64,000 nucleotides of DNA from Rhodospirillales bacterium (GCA_016712375.1 JADJRE010000012.1:62001-126000); one strand, 5' to 3'. Positions 48,511-57,466 are shown, numbered from the stretch's first letter. Translations and numbers: made by a program. Notes: generated by a model from the letters alone, not told the origin.

Positions 48511-49035
48511 ATGAAGACGCTCTATCTACTGCGGCACGCGAAGTCGAGCTGGAAGCAAGATGTGCTCGACGATTTCGATCGGCCGCTGAACAAGCGCGGT
48601 CGTGCCGACGCGGTGGCTATGGGTCGATTTCTGGCGGAAGGCGCCATGCTGCCGTCGCAGGTGCTGTGTTCGTCGGCGAGGAGGACACGGGAAACGCTGG
48701 AGCGGCTGCAGGGAATGCTCGCGACACCGCTGCCGGCGCGATTTGAGAAGGGCGTTTATCTAGCTGATGCGCCCAGCTTATTGCGACGCGTGAAGCGGCT
48801 GAACGACAGCCTGGCTTCGGTGATGTTGGTCGGGCACAATCCTGGGCTGGAGCGCCTCGCCTTGTTGCTTGCCGCCGACGGCGACGGGACATTGCATCGA
48901 GAGCTCTCGGCCAAGTTTCCCACCGGCTGTCTGGCCGTTCTTGAAGCCGCCGTCGAGCGTTGGGCCGATCTTAAACCAGCCTGTGCCAGGATCACCGTCT
49001 TTGTCCGAGCGCGCGATCTGGCACTGACAGAATAG
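48511..49035 (+). CDS. SixA-type histidine phosphatase family protein
   Basis: A 174-residue phosphatase of the histidine (RHG) superfamily. LYLLRHAKSSW at residues 4-14 holds the catalytic RH. CSSARRTRETLE (about 54) and LVGHNPGLERLA (about 108) hold the second Arg and His. Such proteins remove phosphate from phosphohistidine or small phosphoesters. It lies 47 bases after ppk in the same direction and is probably co-transcribed. A link to polyphosphate metabolism is plausible but unproven. Confidence 0.85.
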   Translation: MKTLYLLRHAKSSWKQDVLDDFDRPLNKRGRADAVAMGRFLAEGAMLPSQVLCSSARRTRETLERLQGMLATPLPARFEKGVYLADAPSLLRRVKRLNDSLASVMLVGHNPGLERLALLLAADGDGTLHRELSAKFPTGCLAVLEAAVERWADLKPACARITVFVRARDLALTE

Positions 49036-49171
49036 CCGCCATTACTCGAATGCGCCCGAAGCTGGTTCTTAATGAAAATAGCTGCCCGCACGAGCGGTCG
49101 CTCAACCTTGCGGCTGCGGGACATGCTCAGACAGTCTCATACCGCCGCAGGCCCGTTCGACAGGAGGCCTA

Positions 49172-49483
49172 ATGCTGCCTGAAGCGGCGTTGAGCAGCTT
49201 CATCGCTACCCTCTTCTCCATGATGAACCCCATCGGCAACCTTGGGGTATTCGCTGGTATGACCGCCGGCCGAACTGCGGCCGAGGCCAATCGGATCGCC
49301 TGGACTTGCGCCGGCGCAGTCGCGATCACGCTGCTCGTCGTAACTTGGAGCGGTCCTCTCTTGTTGGAGTTCTTCGGCATTACTGTCGATTCGCTGCGCG
49401 CGGCCGGTGGAGTTATCGTGCTGCTGATCGGCCTGAGAATGCTGTCCAATAGTTCGAGCCACAAGCATTCGCCTGAGGAGCTA
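49172..49483 (+). pseudogene. marC: marC family gene, 5' part, interrupted by an IS element
   Basis: Encodes the first 104 residues of a MarC/NAAT family inner membrane protein: about three hydrophobic spans with FSMMNPIGNLGVFAGMT (about residues 15-31) and AAGGVIVLLIGLRMLS. The reading ends a few codons into the inserted element. If the element and one TA are removed, codons for PEEL join directly in frame to ADAKPRASIAVVPLAIP. Transport function in this family is not well defined. GGAGG lies just before the ATG. Confidence 0.9.
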
Positions 49484-50616
49484 GTGGTTCCATCCTAACG
49501 CGAGTCCCTTGGGGATCCCAGCGTCTGGCGGTCGCGGTCTGCGCGATGCGCAAGGGGATCGTCGTTGATGTCGGTACCGAGGATCGTGTGCGGTTGGCCG
49601 CGATCATCGGCATCGGAACAGCCCGCAAAAGCATGTTTGGCGGGCGCGGATCGTGCTGTTGACCGCCGACGGGCTGGGCGTCCGCGATCATGCGGCAGAC
49701 CGGCAAGAGCAAGTCGGTGGTCTGGCGCTGGCAGGAGCGCTTCATGCAGGCGGGCGTCGAAGGTCTGCTGCGCGACAAGACTCGGCCGTCGCGCAAGCCG
49801 CCCTTGGCCAAGGCGGTGATCGCGCGGGTGCTGGAGCTGACGGCCGGCGAGCCGCCGGGCGAGGCCACCCACTGGACGGCGGCGGCGATGGCCAAGGCCA
49901 CCGGCATCAGCGTTTCCTCCGTCCAGCGCATCTGGCACAGCCACGGTCTCGCGCCGCACCGGGTGCGGCAGTTCAAGCTCTCCAACGATCCGAAGTTCGC
50001 CAACAAGCTGCGGGACGTGGTCGGCCTTTACGTCGATCCGCCGGCGCACGCGGGTGCTGTCGGTGGACGAGAAGAGCCAGATTCAGGCGCTGGATCGAAC
50101 CCAGCCCGGCCTGCCGATGAAGAAGGGACGCGCCGGCACCATGACCCACGATTACAAGGCAACGGCACCACCACCCCTGTTCGCGGCGCTGAACGTCCTG
50201 GAAGGCACGGTGATCGGCCGCTGCATGCAGCGTCACCGGCACCAGGAGTTCATCCACTTCCTCAATGCCGTCGAGGCGCAGGTGCCGGTCGGCAAGATCG
50301 TTCATCTCATCCTCGACAACTACGCGACGCACAAGCACCCTAAGGTGATGCAGTGGCTCGCCCGGCATCCCCGCTTCGTCTTCCACTTCACCCCGACCTG
50401 GCGTCATGGCTCAACGCCGTCGAGGGGTTCTTCGCCAAACTCACCCGACGGCGGCTCAAACGCGGCGTGTTTCGATCCATCGTCGATCTCCAGGCCGCCA
50501 TCAACCGCTTCATCGAAGAAGCCAATCATGAACCCAAGCCTTTCGTCTGGACCGCCGATCCCGATAAGATCATCGCCGCCGTCAAGCGAGGGCGCCAAAC
50601 GTTAGAGTCGATCCAC
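49484..50616 (+). mobile_element. IS630-family insertion sequence inside marC
   Basis: A 1133-base element flanked by TA (49482-49483 and 50617-50618), the IS630 target duplication, in a CTAG context. The ends are inverted: CTAGTGGTTCCATCCTAACG on the left against CTAGTGGATCGACTCTAACG read inward from the right, 16 of 20 identical including the flanking CTA. It carries one transposase gene. Removing it with one TA restores the marC frame exactly, so the boundaries are well supported. Confidence 0.92.
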
Positions 50617-50619
50617 TAG
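49546..50619 (+). pseudogene. IS630-family DDE transposase, multiple frameshifts
   Basis: Begins MRKGIVVDVGTEDRVRLAAI. A shift near 49612 moves to KHVWRARIVLLTADGLGVR, and another near 49686 moves to the helix-turn-helix part KSKSVVWRWQERFMQAGVEG. A third near 50046 gives VLSVDEKSQIQALDRTQPGL with the first catalytic Asp. VHLILDNYATHKHPKV has the second Asp. A fourth near 50400 gives SWLNAVEGFFAKLTRRRLKR with the Glu. The stop TAG at 50617-50619 uses the TA target at the element's right edge. With four breaks it cannot be active as written, but the DDE set is complete. Confidence 0.88.
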
Positions 50620-50938
50620 CAGATGCCAAGCCGCGCGCATCAATCGCGGTCGTCCCGCTTGCCATTCCCATTGTATCGGGGCCGGGCACCATGGCGGCTG
50701 TTCTGGTTGCCACCCAACAGCACCCGTCCGTCCTCAGCAAGGCCGAAATCTCGACCGTCGTCCTCGTCCTCGCCGCTACCTGCGGCCTGCTTTTTCACTT
50801 TGCCGCTCCGATTGCCAAACGTCTGGGCGAAGCGGGAATGGGGTCGTCACGAGGGTGATGGGAATGGTACTGGCGGCGATTGCCATGGGCATGCTTGCAC
50901 AAGGTCTGCGCGGAATGCTTCCTGGATTGGCAGGTTGA
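50617..50938 (+). pseudogene. marC: marC family gene, 3' part
   Basis: Continuation of marC after the element: IAVVPLAIPIVSGPGTMAAV (the second family signature), VLVLAATCGLLFHFAAPIAK and a last span MVLAAIAMGMLAQGL, ending at TGA 50936-50938. A further missing G in the G4 run near 50844-50847 must be restored to read from GEAGMG into VVTRVMGMVL. Together with the 5' part this makes a protein of about 210 residues, normal for MarC. Confidence 0.85.
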
Positions 50939-51067
50939 CGATTCTGCCCGGCCCGATTTTCACCGTGTGCGTCAGATCACAAAGCGAGTCGGCCCGACGC
51001 AGGGTTGAGACTGCTCTGGTGATTGCGGTGGCTACTCTCCCTCGTGCGGGAAGGCCGATATGCCGCC

Positions 51068-51472
51068 TTATACGGTTGCCTGCCGACGCTCGCCGAGCCA
51101 GCCGCCGAGAACGCCGGCGGCGAACGGCACGAGGCCTCCGGCCAGCAGGCTGCCCAGCGAGAAGTTGCCGGAAATTACCAGCGCCAGGAGAACGGCGATC
51201 GCCGCCGACAGGCCGGGCTCGATAATTGTTCGGCCGGCCGATTTCAATCCGACAATGAAGCCGCCGATAAGAAACGCCAGAAAGTTGAGCACGGCGAGAA
51301 AGACCAGCTGACCACCGCTAAGCGCGACCTCATCGCCACTGGATGCGGATTGCAGATCAAGACTGAGCGTCAGGGCGGCGATAATGCCGGCGCCGAGATT
51401 GAGCGCGATCATGATCAACACGCCGATGGCGATCCATTTCCAATCCAGATTCCTCGTCACCCATCCCTCCAT
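51068..51472 (-). CDS. Hypothetical membrane protein
   Basis: A 134-residue protein with about four hydrophobic helices: WIAIGVLIMIALNLGAGIIA, LVFLAVLNFLAFLIGGFIVG, LSAAIAVLLALVISGNF and LAGGLVPFAAGVLGGWLG. The Gly-rich helices resemble small TIGR04086/YrzE-like or DUF5518-type integral membrane proteins, but I cannot name a family. I chose the ATG at 51472 (MEGWVTRNLDWKW). An upstream ATG at 51526 adds 18 residues without a ribosome binding site. Confidence 0.6.
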   Translation of the reverse strand: MEGWVTRNLDWKWIAIGVLIMIALNLGAGIIAALTLSLDLQSASSGDEVALSGGQLVFLAVLNFLAFLIGGFIVGLKSAGRTIIEPGLSAAIAVLLALVISGNFSLGSLLAGGLVPFAAGVLGGWLGERRQATV

Positions 51473-51683
51473 CGCGTTAACGTCTTTTCCGAGTACCGGC
51501 CGCGTTGCATCAACAACTAGTAGCATTTATCAGCTTAGTTGAGTGGCCGCAATATCTCGCCTTTGCCAGAAGAGACCTCGAAAAACGCGAGACTGACACC
51601 GGCAGAAACGACAATGCGATTGCGGCGCTTGACGCCGTTTCGTACGAGATGCGCTCGATCGTTTCCTTGAGGAGCCTGGCGGG

Positions 51684-53519
51684 ATGACCCTTAGCGGCTG
51701 GATCGTGGTCGGCATTCTTGCTTTGGCCGTCATTGCTTTCGCTAGCAATCGCGTGCGCGTCGACGGCGTCGGTCTCGGTGTTTTGCTGGCGCTAGCCGTC
51801 TCGGGCACCATCACCGCGGCTGAGGCCGTGGCCGGCTTCAGTGATTCCTCTGTGTTGATGATCGCTGGGCTATTCGTGGTCGGAGAGGCGCTGGTCGCCA
51901 CCGGTGTCGCCGCCGCCCTAGGTTCCTGGCTGGCGAAGGTCGGCCAGGGAAGCGAAGCGCGGTTAATCGCGCTGCTGATGTTGGTGGTCAGCTCCATCGG
52001 TGCCTTCATGAGTTCGACCGGCATCGTCGCCATGTTCATCCCAGTGGTTCTGGGCCTGGTGGCGCAGACCGGTTCCAGCCGGTCGCGGCTGATGATGCCG
52101 CTATCGGTTGCGGCCTTGATCAGTGGTCTGATGACCTTGATCGCCACCGCTCCTAACCTGGTGGTCAGCGCCGCGCTCACCGAACGCGGACTCGCACCGC
52201 TTGGTTTCTTCGAGTTGACGCCAATTGGCATCGCCATGCTGGCGATCGCCATCGTCTACATGGCGACGGTCGGCCGCAGGCTGCTCGACCGCCCGGAACC
52301 ACGGTCGGAACACGCGGATGTCTCCGTGGAGGACCTGTTGTCTGCTTATGCCCTCATCGGCCGGTTTCGCGCCTTCCGCCTGGGATCGCACTCGCGCCTG
52401 GCCGACCGGACCGTCGCCGAAGCGCAGTTACGCTCCCGCAGAGGTGTGACCTTGGTTGCAATCGTTCGCAAGCGCGGCAAGCAATTAGGGGTTCTGCCGG
52501 TAACAACCGATGCCGTCATGCGGAGGGGCGACCTGATTGCGGTGACTGCCGACGCGGAAGCCCTCGAACGGTTTGCGGCGGCTGAAGACCTGCGAGAGCA
52601 GCCGATCGACGAGCGGATACGTGCCGCAGCCGTTCAAGATCTGGGCGTCGCGGAAGTAATGCTCGCGCCCAACGCGCCCCTGATTGGCAAGACATTGCGG
52701 GAGGCGGAGTTCCTCAGGCGCCGGGGACTGACCGTTCTCGCCATCAAACATCGCGGCCAGGTAGTGGAAGGCAACCTCATCGATATCCGGCTCAACTTCG
52801 GCGACCTGATGCTCGTCGCTGGCGGCTGGCCGCTGATTGCGCGCTTGCAGGAGAATCCAGGCGAGTTCGTGGTGCTCCGCCTGCCGCAGGAGCTGAAATC
52901 CGTGGCGCCGGCGCGCACTAAAGCGCCTGTCGCCATCGCGATCCTGGCGGCGATGACGATGACGATGACGGTTGGCCTGCTGCCGAACGTCATCGCGGTG
53001 CTGCTGGCGGCCCTCGCCGTCATCGCCACCGGCTGCGTTCCCTCCAAGCACGCCTATCGCAGCATCGGCTGGCCGACGCTGGTGCTGATCGCCGGCATGC
53101 TGCCGATGGCGACAGCGCTGGAAAAGACCGGCGTGACGACAATCCTGGCGAGCGGCCTGACCCATCTGCTCGCGGATGTCGGGCCTTATGGCATGCTGAG
53201 CGTGCTTTTCCTGATCACCGCCTTAGTGGGCTTGTTTATCTCCAACACCGCCACAGCGGTGCTGATTGCGCCGATCGCCATCAGCGCTGCGCAGGCGCTG
53301 GGAGTGTCGACCCATGCTTTCGCGGTTACCGTCGCCATCGCCTCATCCTGCGCCTTCGTCACGCCGGTGGCGTCGCCGGTCAACACGCTTGTCCTGGAGC
53401 CTGGCCGCTACGGCTTCAACGATTTCGTCAAGGTGGGCCTGCCGCTCCTGGTGCTGTCGATGATCGTCACCGTCGCGATGGTGGGGGTTCTTTACCCGAT
53501 CTATCCAGGGCAGCGGTGA
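51684..53519 (+). CDS. SLC13/DASS-family permease with two TrkA-C domains
   Basis: A 611-residue inner membrane transporter. The first half (about residues 1-180) has hydrophobic spans with the family motif MSSTGIVAMFIPVVLGL. Two cytoplasmic TrkA-C (RCK-C) domains follow in about 210-400 (DRTVAEAQLRSRRGVTLVAI and GKTLREAEFLRRRGLTVLAI). The second half has VGLFISNTATAVLIAPIAIS and FVTPVASPVNTLVLEPGRYG. The architecture matches sodium-coupled sulfate, dicarboxylate or similar anion permeases; the substrate cannot be assigned. GAGGAG lies upstream of the ATG. Confidence 0.88.
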   Translation: MTLSGWIVVGILALAVIAFASNRVRVDGVGLGVLLALAVSGTITAAEAVAGFSDSSVLMIAGLFVVGEALVATGVAAALGSWLAKVGQGSEARLIALLMLVVSSIGAFMSSTGIVAMFIPVVLGLVAQTGSSRSRLMMPLSVAALISGLMTLIATAPNLVVSAALTERGLAPLGFFELTPIGIAMLAIAIVYMATVGRRLLDRPEPRSEHADVSVEDLLSAYALIGRFRAFRLGSHSRLADRTVAEAQLRSRRGVTLVAIVRKRGKQLGVLPVTTDAVMRRGDLIAVTADAEALERFAAAEDLREQPIDERIRAAAVQDLGVAEVMLAPNAPLIGKTLREAEFLRRRGLTVLAIKHRGQVVEGNLIDIRLNFGDLMLVAGGWPLIARLQENPGEFVVLRLPQELKSVAPARTKAPVAIAILAAMTMTMTVGLLPNVIAVLLAALAVIATGCVPSKHAYRSIGWPTLVLIAGMLPMATALEKTGVTTILASGLTHLLADVGPYGMLSVLFLITALVGLFISNTATAVLIAPIAISAAQALGVSTHAFAVTVAIASSCAFVTPVASPVNTLVLEPGRYGFNDFVKVGLPLLVLSMIVTVAMVGVLYPIYPGQR

Positions 53520-53764
53520 GTGGAGGATCAGATACCCGTGGGTTGCGATAGGCCACTTCGAGGCTCCATTGCCAGTTGGAGCAAAACGCGAATAGCCACT
53601 CCACACGTCAAATTATAGCCAGCAGCAAAGGTCGCCCGGTTATTGCAAAAGAAACTTAATCTCATCCTGGCTGCAGGTTAATCCCGTACTTGCTCGTCTT
53701 TTGGCACATCGTGCGAAAACAACAGATAGGCACAAGAAGGGATTGGAAGGCATTGACCGGGCCG

Positions 53765-53794
53765 TTGACACTAAGCCGCGAAGACTTCTAGTAT
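53765..53794 (+). promoter_or_regulatory. Distal promoter candidate for ccoNOQP
   Basis: A perfect TTGACA (53765-53770), an 18-base spacer and TAGTAT (53789-53794) lie about 220 bases before ccoN. Sequence match only. Confidence 0.45.
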
Positions 53795-53960
53795 GCAAAC
53801 AATCTGATGGATCGGGCGACGGGAAGCGCTTAGAGGGGTGAGCCGCCTTCACCGATACCGCAAACAGCGGAGTAGTCGGGTGTCGCAGGCATCCTCCAAG
53901 TGTTTTGTCGCAAGCACCGCGAAAATCCTCGATGGACAAACTCAACAAGTCGCCACGACA

Positions 53961-53988
53961 TTGACGGTCGAGGCGTCGCCGGTACATT
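53961..53988 (+). promoter_or_regulatory. Proximal promoter candidate for ccoNOQP
   Basis: TTGACG (53961-53966), a 16-base spacer and TACATT (53983-53988) lie 25 bases before the ccoN start codon, leaving a short leader with the ribosome binding site GGAGAGGG. Sequence match only. Confidence 0.4.
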
Positions 53989-54013
53989 GCCGAGATCTTC
54001 TACGGAGAGGGCA

Positions 54014-55498
54014 ATGAGCGTAGCTATCGCAGCCGCCCCGTCGTTTCGTAGGACCGTTGCTTACGACGAAGCGGTTATTCAGAAATTCACACTAGCCACC
54101 GTTTTCTGGGGCGTGGTGGGTTTCCTCGTCGGTGTCGTGATCGCTTGGCAGCTCGCGTTTCCGGTTCTTAACATGGACCTGGAGTGGACCACCTTCGGGC
54201 GGCTGCGTCCGGTACACACGTCGGCGGTCATCTTCGCCTTCGGCGGCAACGCGCTGCTTGCGACCTCCTTGTATGTGGTGCAGCGCACCTGTCGGGCTCC
54301 GCTGTTCGGCGGCCCCGCGCTGGCGAACTTCATCTTCTGGGGCTATCAGCTGTTCATCGTCCTGGCGGCTTCCGGCTACGTGCTCGGCATTACCCAGTCG
54401 AAAGAGTACGCCGAGCCGGAGTGGTACGTCGATCTGTGGCTGACGATCGTCTGGGTTGCCTATCTGGTGTGCTACGTCGGCACCATCATGCGCCGGCAGG
54501 AGCCGCACATCTACGTCGCCAACTGGTTCTACCTGGCGTTCATCGTCACCGTCGCGATGCTGCACATCGTCAACAACCTGTCGATCCCGGTATCGCTCGG
54601 CGGCACCAAGAGCTACGTGATCTGGGCAGGCGTCCAGGACGCTATGACCCAGTGGTGGTACGGCCACAACGCCGTCGGCTTCTTCCTCACCGCCGGCTTC
54701 CTTGGCATCATGTACTACTTCATCCCAAAGCAGGCGGGGCGGCCGGTTTATTCCTACCGGCTGTCGATCGTGCACTTCTGGACCCTGATCTTCCTCTATA
54801 TCTGGGCGGGTCCACACCACCTGCACTACACCGCGCTGCCCGACTGGGCGCAAACGCTGGGCATGACGTTCTCGATCATGCTGTGGATGCCGTCGTGGGG
54901 CGGCATGATCAACGGCATCATGACGCTGTCGGGTGCGTGGGACAAACTGCGCACCGATCCGATCCTGCGCTTCATGGTGGCGTCGGTCGCCTTCTACGGC
55001 ATGTCGACCTTTGAAGGTCCGCTGATGTCGATCAAGGCTGTCAACTCGCTCAGCCACTTTACCGATTGGACGATCGGCCATGTGCATTCCGGCGCGCTCG
55101 GCTGGGTCGCCTTCGTCAGCTTCGGCGCCATCTACTTCCTGGTGCCGAAACTGTGGAAACGCGAACGTCTCTACAGCCTGCGCCTGGTCACCTACCACTT
55201 CTGGATCGCCACCATCGGCATCGTGCTATACATCACCGCGATGTGGATTTCGGGGATCATGCAGGGGTTGATGTGGCGAGCCTATGACCAGCTGGGATTC
55301 CTGCAATACTCGTTCATCGAGACGGTGGAGGCGATGCATCCGTACTACGTCATCCGCGCCGGCGGCGGCACGCTGTTCCTGCTCGGGTCGCTGATCATGG
55401 TCTACAACGTCTGGAAGACCGTGCGCGGCGAACTGCGTAGCGAGGCGGCTTTTGTGCAGCCACAGCCGGTGCGTGTCGTCACCGGCGCCGCCGAGTAG
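54014..55498 (+). CDS. ccoN: Cytochrome cbb3 oxidase subunit I
   Basis: Catalytic haem-copper subunit for oxygen reduction under low oxygen. The 494-residue protein has about 12 membrane spans. Haem and copper ligands are visible: RPVHTSAVIFAFGGNALLAT (low-spin haem His), QWWYGHNAVGFFLTAGFLG (CuB His), AGPHHLHYT (CuB His pair) and DWTIGHVHSGALGWVAF (haem His pair). I chose the ATG at 54014 behind GGAGAGGG; the open frame extends upstream without a site. First gene of ccoNOQP. Confidence 0.97.
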   Translation: MSVAIAAAPSFRRTVAYDEAVIQKFTLATVFWGVVGFLVGVVIAWQLAFPVLNMDLEWTTFGRLRPVHTSAVIFAFGGNALLATSLYVVQRTCRAPLFGGPALANFIFWGYQLFIVLAASGYVLGITQSKEYAEPEWYVDLWLTIVWVAYLVCYVGTIMRRQEPHIYVANWFYLAFIVTVAMLHIVNNLSIPVSLGGTKSYVIWAGVQDAMTQWWYGHNAVGFFLTAGFLGIMYYFIPKQAGRPVYSYRLSIVHFWTLIFLYIWAGPHHLHYTALPDWAQTLGMTFSIMLWMPSWGGMINGIMTLSGAWDKLRTDPILRFMVASVAFYGMSTFEGPLMSIKAVNSLSHFTDWTIGHVHSGALGWVAFVSFGAIYFLVPKLWKRERLYSLRLVTYHFWIATIGIVLYITAMWISGIMQGLMWRAYDQLGFLQYSFIETVEAMHPYYVIRAGGGTLFLLGSLIMVYNVWKTVRGELRSEAAFVQPQPVRVVTGAAE

Positions 55499-55510
55499 GA
55501 GGGCGCCATC

Positions 55511-56236
55511 ATGCGGCTCAGCCACGCGGTTTTTGAGAAAAACGTCATTATCCTGATCATCGGCATCCTGGTAACGGTGTCGGTAGGGGGTCTGGTCCAA
55601 TTGGTGCCGCTGTTCACCATGGAACAAACCATCGAGAAGGTGGAAGGCGTACGGCCCTACTCCCCGCTGGAGCTTGCCGGCCGCAACATTTACATCCGTG
55701 AAGGTTGCTACACCTGCCACAGTCAGATGGTGCGGCCGTTTCGCGACGAGGCGGAGCGCTATGGCCACTACAGTCTGGCCGCCGAGAGCATGTACGACCA
55801 CCCGTTCCAGTGGGGTTCGAAACGCACCGGCCCGGATCTGGCGAGGGTTGGCGGCAAGTACTCCAACGACTGGCATGTCGCGCATCTGATCAGTCCGCGA
55901 AGCGTCGTGCCGGAGTCGATCATGCCGCCCTACGCCTTCCTGGAGCAAAAGGACCTGGCTTAAGCCGACATCGCAGATCATATGCGGACGCTGCGGATCA
56001 CCGGTGTGCCCTATACCGACGAGCAGATCGCCGATGCGACCAAGGATGTGACGGCGCAGGCCGGCGTAGGCGCCGATACCACCGGCGTCGAAAAGCGCTA
56101 TCCAAAGGCAGTGATGGGCGATTTCGACGGCGATCCGGATCGCGTGACCGAGATGGATGCGATTGTCGCTTACCTGCAGATGCTGGGCACGTTGGTCGAC
56201 TTCAAAGACTATCGCCCGTCGACGGATTTCCGGTAG
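55511..56236 (+). CDS. ccoO: Cytochrome cbb3 oxidase subunit II, with an in-frame stop at codon 151
   Basis: Membrane-anchored mono-haem cytochrome c. An N-terminal span (ILIIGILVTVSVGGLVQLVP) is followed by the haem site GCYTCHSQMVRPFRDEAERY (about residues 71-90). MPPYAFL holds the Met ligand region. At codon 151 a TAA (55961-55963) interrupts EQKDLA*ADIADHMRTLR. The frame continues unchanged to 56236 with YAFL-type family sequence (RITGVPYTDEQI, MDAIVAYLQMLGTLVDF). The family has Tyr here, so TAC or TAT to TAA is one base away. Either a real nonsense mutation or an error; the flanking genes are intact. Confidence 0.92.
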
Positions 56237-56271
56237 CGGCGGCCGAAGCCGGCCGAGACAAGGAGGACACG

Positions 56272-56445
56272 ATGGAACCCTCCGGAGTGTTGGCCTGGCT
56301 GCGTTCGCTGTGGCTGCTCTGGCTTATCGTGTTATTCGCGCTGGTCATCTGGTGGGAGTACCGGCCGAAGAACAAGAAGCGGTTTGAAGAAGACGCCCGC
56401 ATCCCGTTTAAGGACGAGGGCGGAGGACAAGAAGATGGCAGGTAA
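56272..56445 (+). CDS. ccoQ: Cytochrome cbb3 oxidase small subunit CcoQ
   Basis: A 57-residue protein with a single membrane span (LWLLWLIVLFALVIWWEY, about residues 13-30) and a charged cytoplasmic tail (RPKNKKRFEEDARIPFKDEG), the CcoQ pattern. It helps stabilise the complex. AAGGAGGA precedes the ATG. Its end overlaps the ccoP start by 11 bases. Position between ccoO and ccoP is diagnostic. Confidence 0.93.
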   Translation: MEPSGVLAWLRSLWLLWLIVLFALVIWWEYRPKNKKRFEEDARIPFKDEGGGQEDGR

Positions 56446-57295
56446 AGAACTAGACACGCTCACCGGCATAGAAACCACCGGGCACGAGTGGGATGGCATC
56501 AAGGAACTGAACACACCGCTGCCAAAGTGGTGGCTGTGGGTTTTCTATGCGACGATTGTCTGGGGACTAGCGTACAGCATCGCCTACCCGTCATGGCCCT
56601 GGTTGTCGGGCTACTTCAAGGGGATGCTCGGCTACTCTACCCGCGCCGAGTTCAGCGAGCGGATGGCGGCCTTTGATGCCAGCCGAGCCGGCTGGTACGA
56701 CCGCATTGCTGCAACATCGCTGCAAGAAATTAACGACGATCCGCAGCTGCTGCCGATCGCGACGGCCGGCGGGAAAGTGATCTTCAGCAACAACTGCGCG
56801 CCATGCCACGGAACCGGTGCCACAGGCCGGCCGGGCGGCTTTCCAGCCCTGGTTGACGACGACTGGATCTGGGGCGGTACCGTCGACGACATCTATACAA
56901 CCATTCGGCACGGCATCCGCAATGGTGATCCGGACGCCCGTTTCTCGCAAATGCCGGCTTATGGCGCCGACGGTCTGCTGACGGCCGCACAGATCAATGC
57001 AGTCGCCGATCATGTGCTGGCGCTGTCCGGCCAAGGGCAAGATAATGCCGAGGGTGCCGCGATCTTTGCCGAGAATTGCGCCGCATGCCACGGCGAGTTG
57101 GGCAAGGGCGAGCCGGCGCTGGGCGCTCCCAACCTCACCGATCAAATCTGGCTGTACGGAAGCGGTAAGCAAGCGATCGTCAGCCAGGTTACCAAGCCGC
57201 GGCTAGGGGTTATGCCGCCATGGAGCCCACGCCTGTCGGACGTCGAGATCAAGCAGGTGGCGACCTACGTGCATTCTCTTGGCGGCGGCCAATAG
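56435..57295 (+). CDS. ccoP: Cytochrome cbb3 oxidase subunit III (di-haem)
   Basis: Di-haem cytochrome c passing electrons to CcoO and CcoN. The N-terminal HEWDGIKELNTPLPKWWLWV is the CcoP signature, followed by a membrane span. Two haem c sites are CAPCH (about residue 121) and CAACH (about 211), with the Met ligands in ARFSQMPAYG and LGVMPPW. Length is 286 residues. The ATG at 56435 lies inside the ccoQ end behind CGGAGGA. Confidence 0.97.
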   Translation: MAGKELDTLTGIETTGHEWDGIKELNTPLPKWWLWVFYATIVWGLAYSIAYPSWPWLSGYFKGMLGYSTRAEFSERMAAFDASRAGWYDRIAATSLQEINDDPQLLPIATAGGKVIFSNNCAPCHGTGATGRPGGFPALVDDDWIWGGTVDDIYTTIRHGIRNGDPDARFSQMPAYGADGLLTAAQINAVADHVLALSGQGQDNAEGAAIFAENCAACHGELGKGEPALGAPNLTDQIWLYGSGKQAIVSQVTKPRLGVMPPWSPRLSDVEIKQVATYVHSLGGGQ

Positions 57296-57371
57296 AGCGA
57301 AGTACCCTGCCGTCGCAGTAGCGGCGGTCATCATCAAGGCGATGAAGCGAAAAGATCGCCGGGAAGCAACA

Positions 57372-57407
57372 GGGGGAGACGGGGCGGATCGACCGCCCTG
57401 CCTCCCC
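57372..57407 (+). terminator. Hairpin between ccoP and ccoG, possible attenuator
   Basis: GGGGGAG...GGGCGG pairs with CCGCCC...CTCCCC around an ATCGA loop, two 6-base stems broken by a small internal loop, followed only by TTT. It lies about 80 bases after ccoP and could partly terminate or stabilise the ccoNOQP message before the assembly genes. Confidence 0.45.
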
Positions 57408-57466
57408 TTTCGCGTAGCGGCAGCGGCATGGCAGCGAAGTGGCCGCCGCGCAAACGGACGGGACGG

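Larger units (their letters stand above)
53520..54013. other. Intergenic region upstream of the cbb3 operon
   Basis: About 490 bases without a credible gene. It carries two promoter-like pairs (53765-53794 and 53961-53988). I looked for a canonical FNR/FixK box (TTGAT-N4-ATCAA) and did not find one. Confidence 0.5.

Noticed and set aside
50623..51225. A 200-codon plus-strand frame after the IS element
   Set aside because: Arg/Ser/Pro-rich wrong-frame reading. The correct frame here is the 3' part of marC.
55705..56271. A plus-strand frame overlapping ccoO that leads into ccoQ
   Set aside because: It is an out-of-frame reading of ccoO. The ccoQ start at 56272 has its own ribosome binding site.
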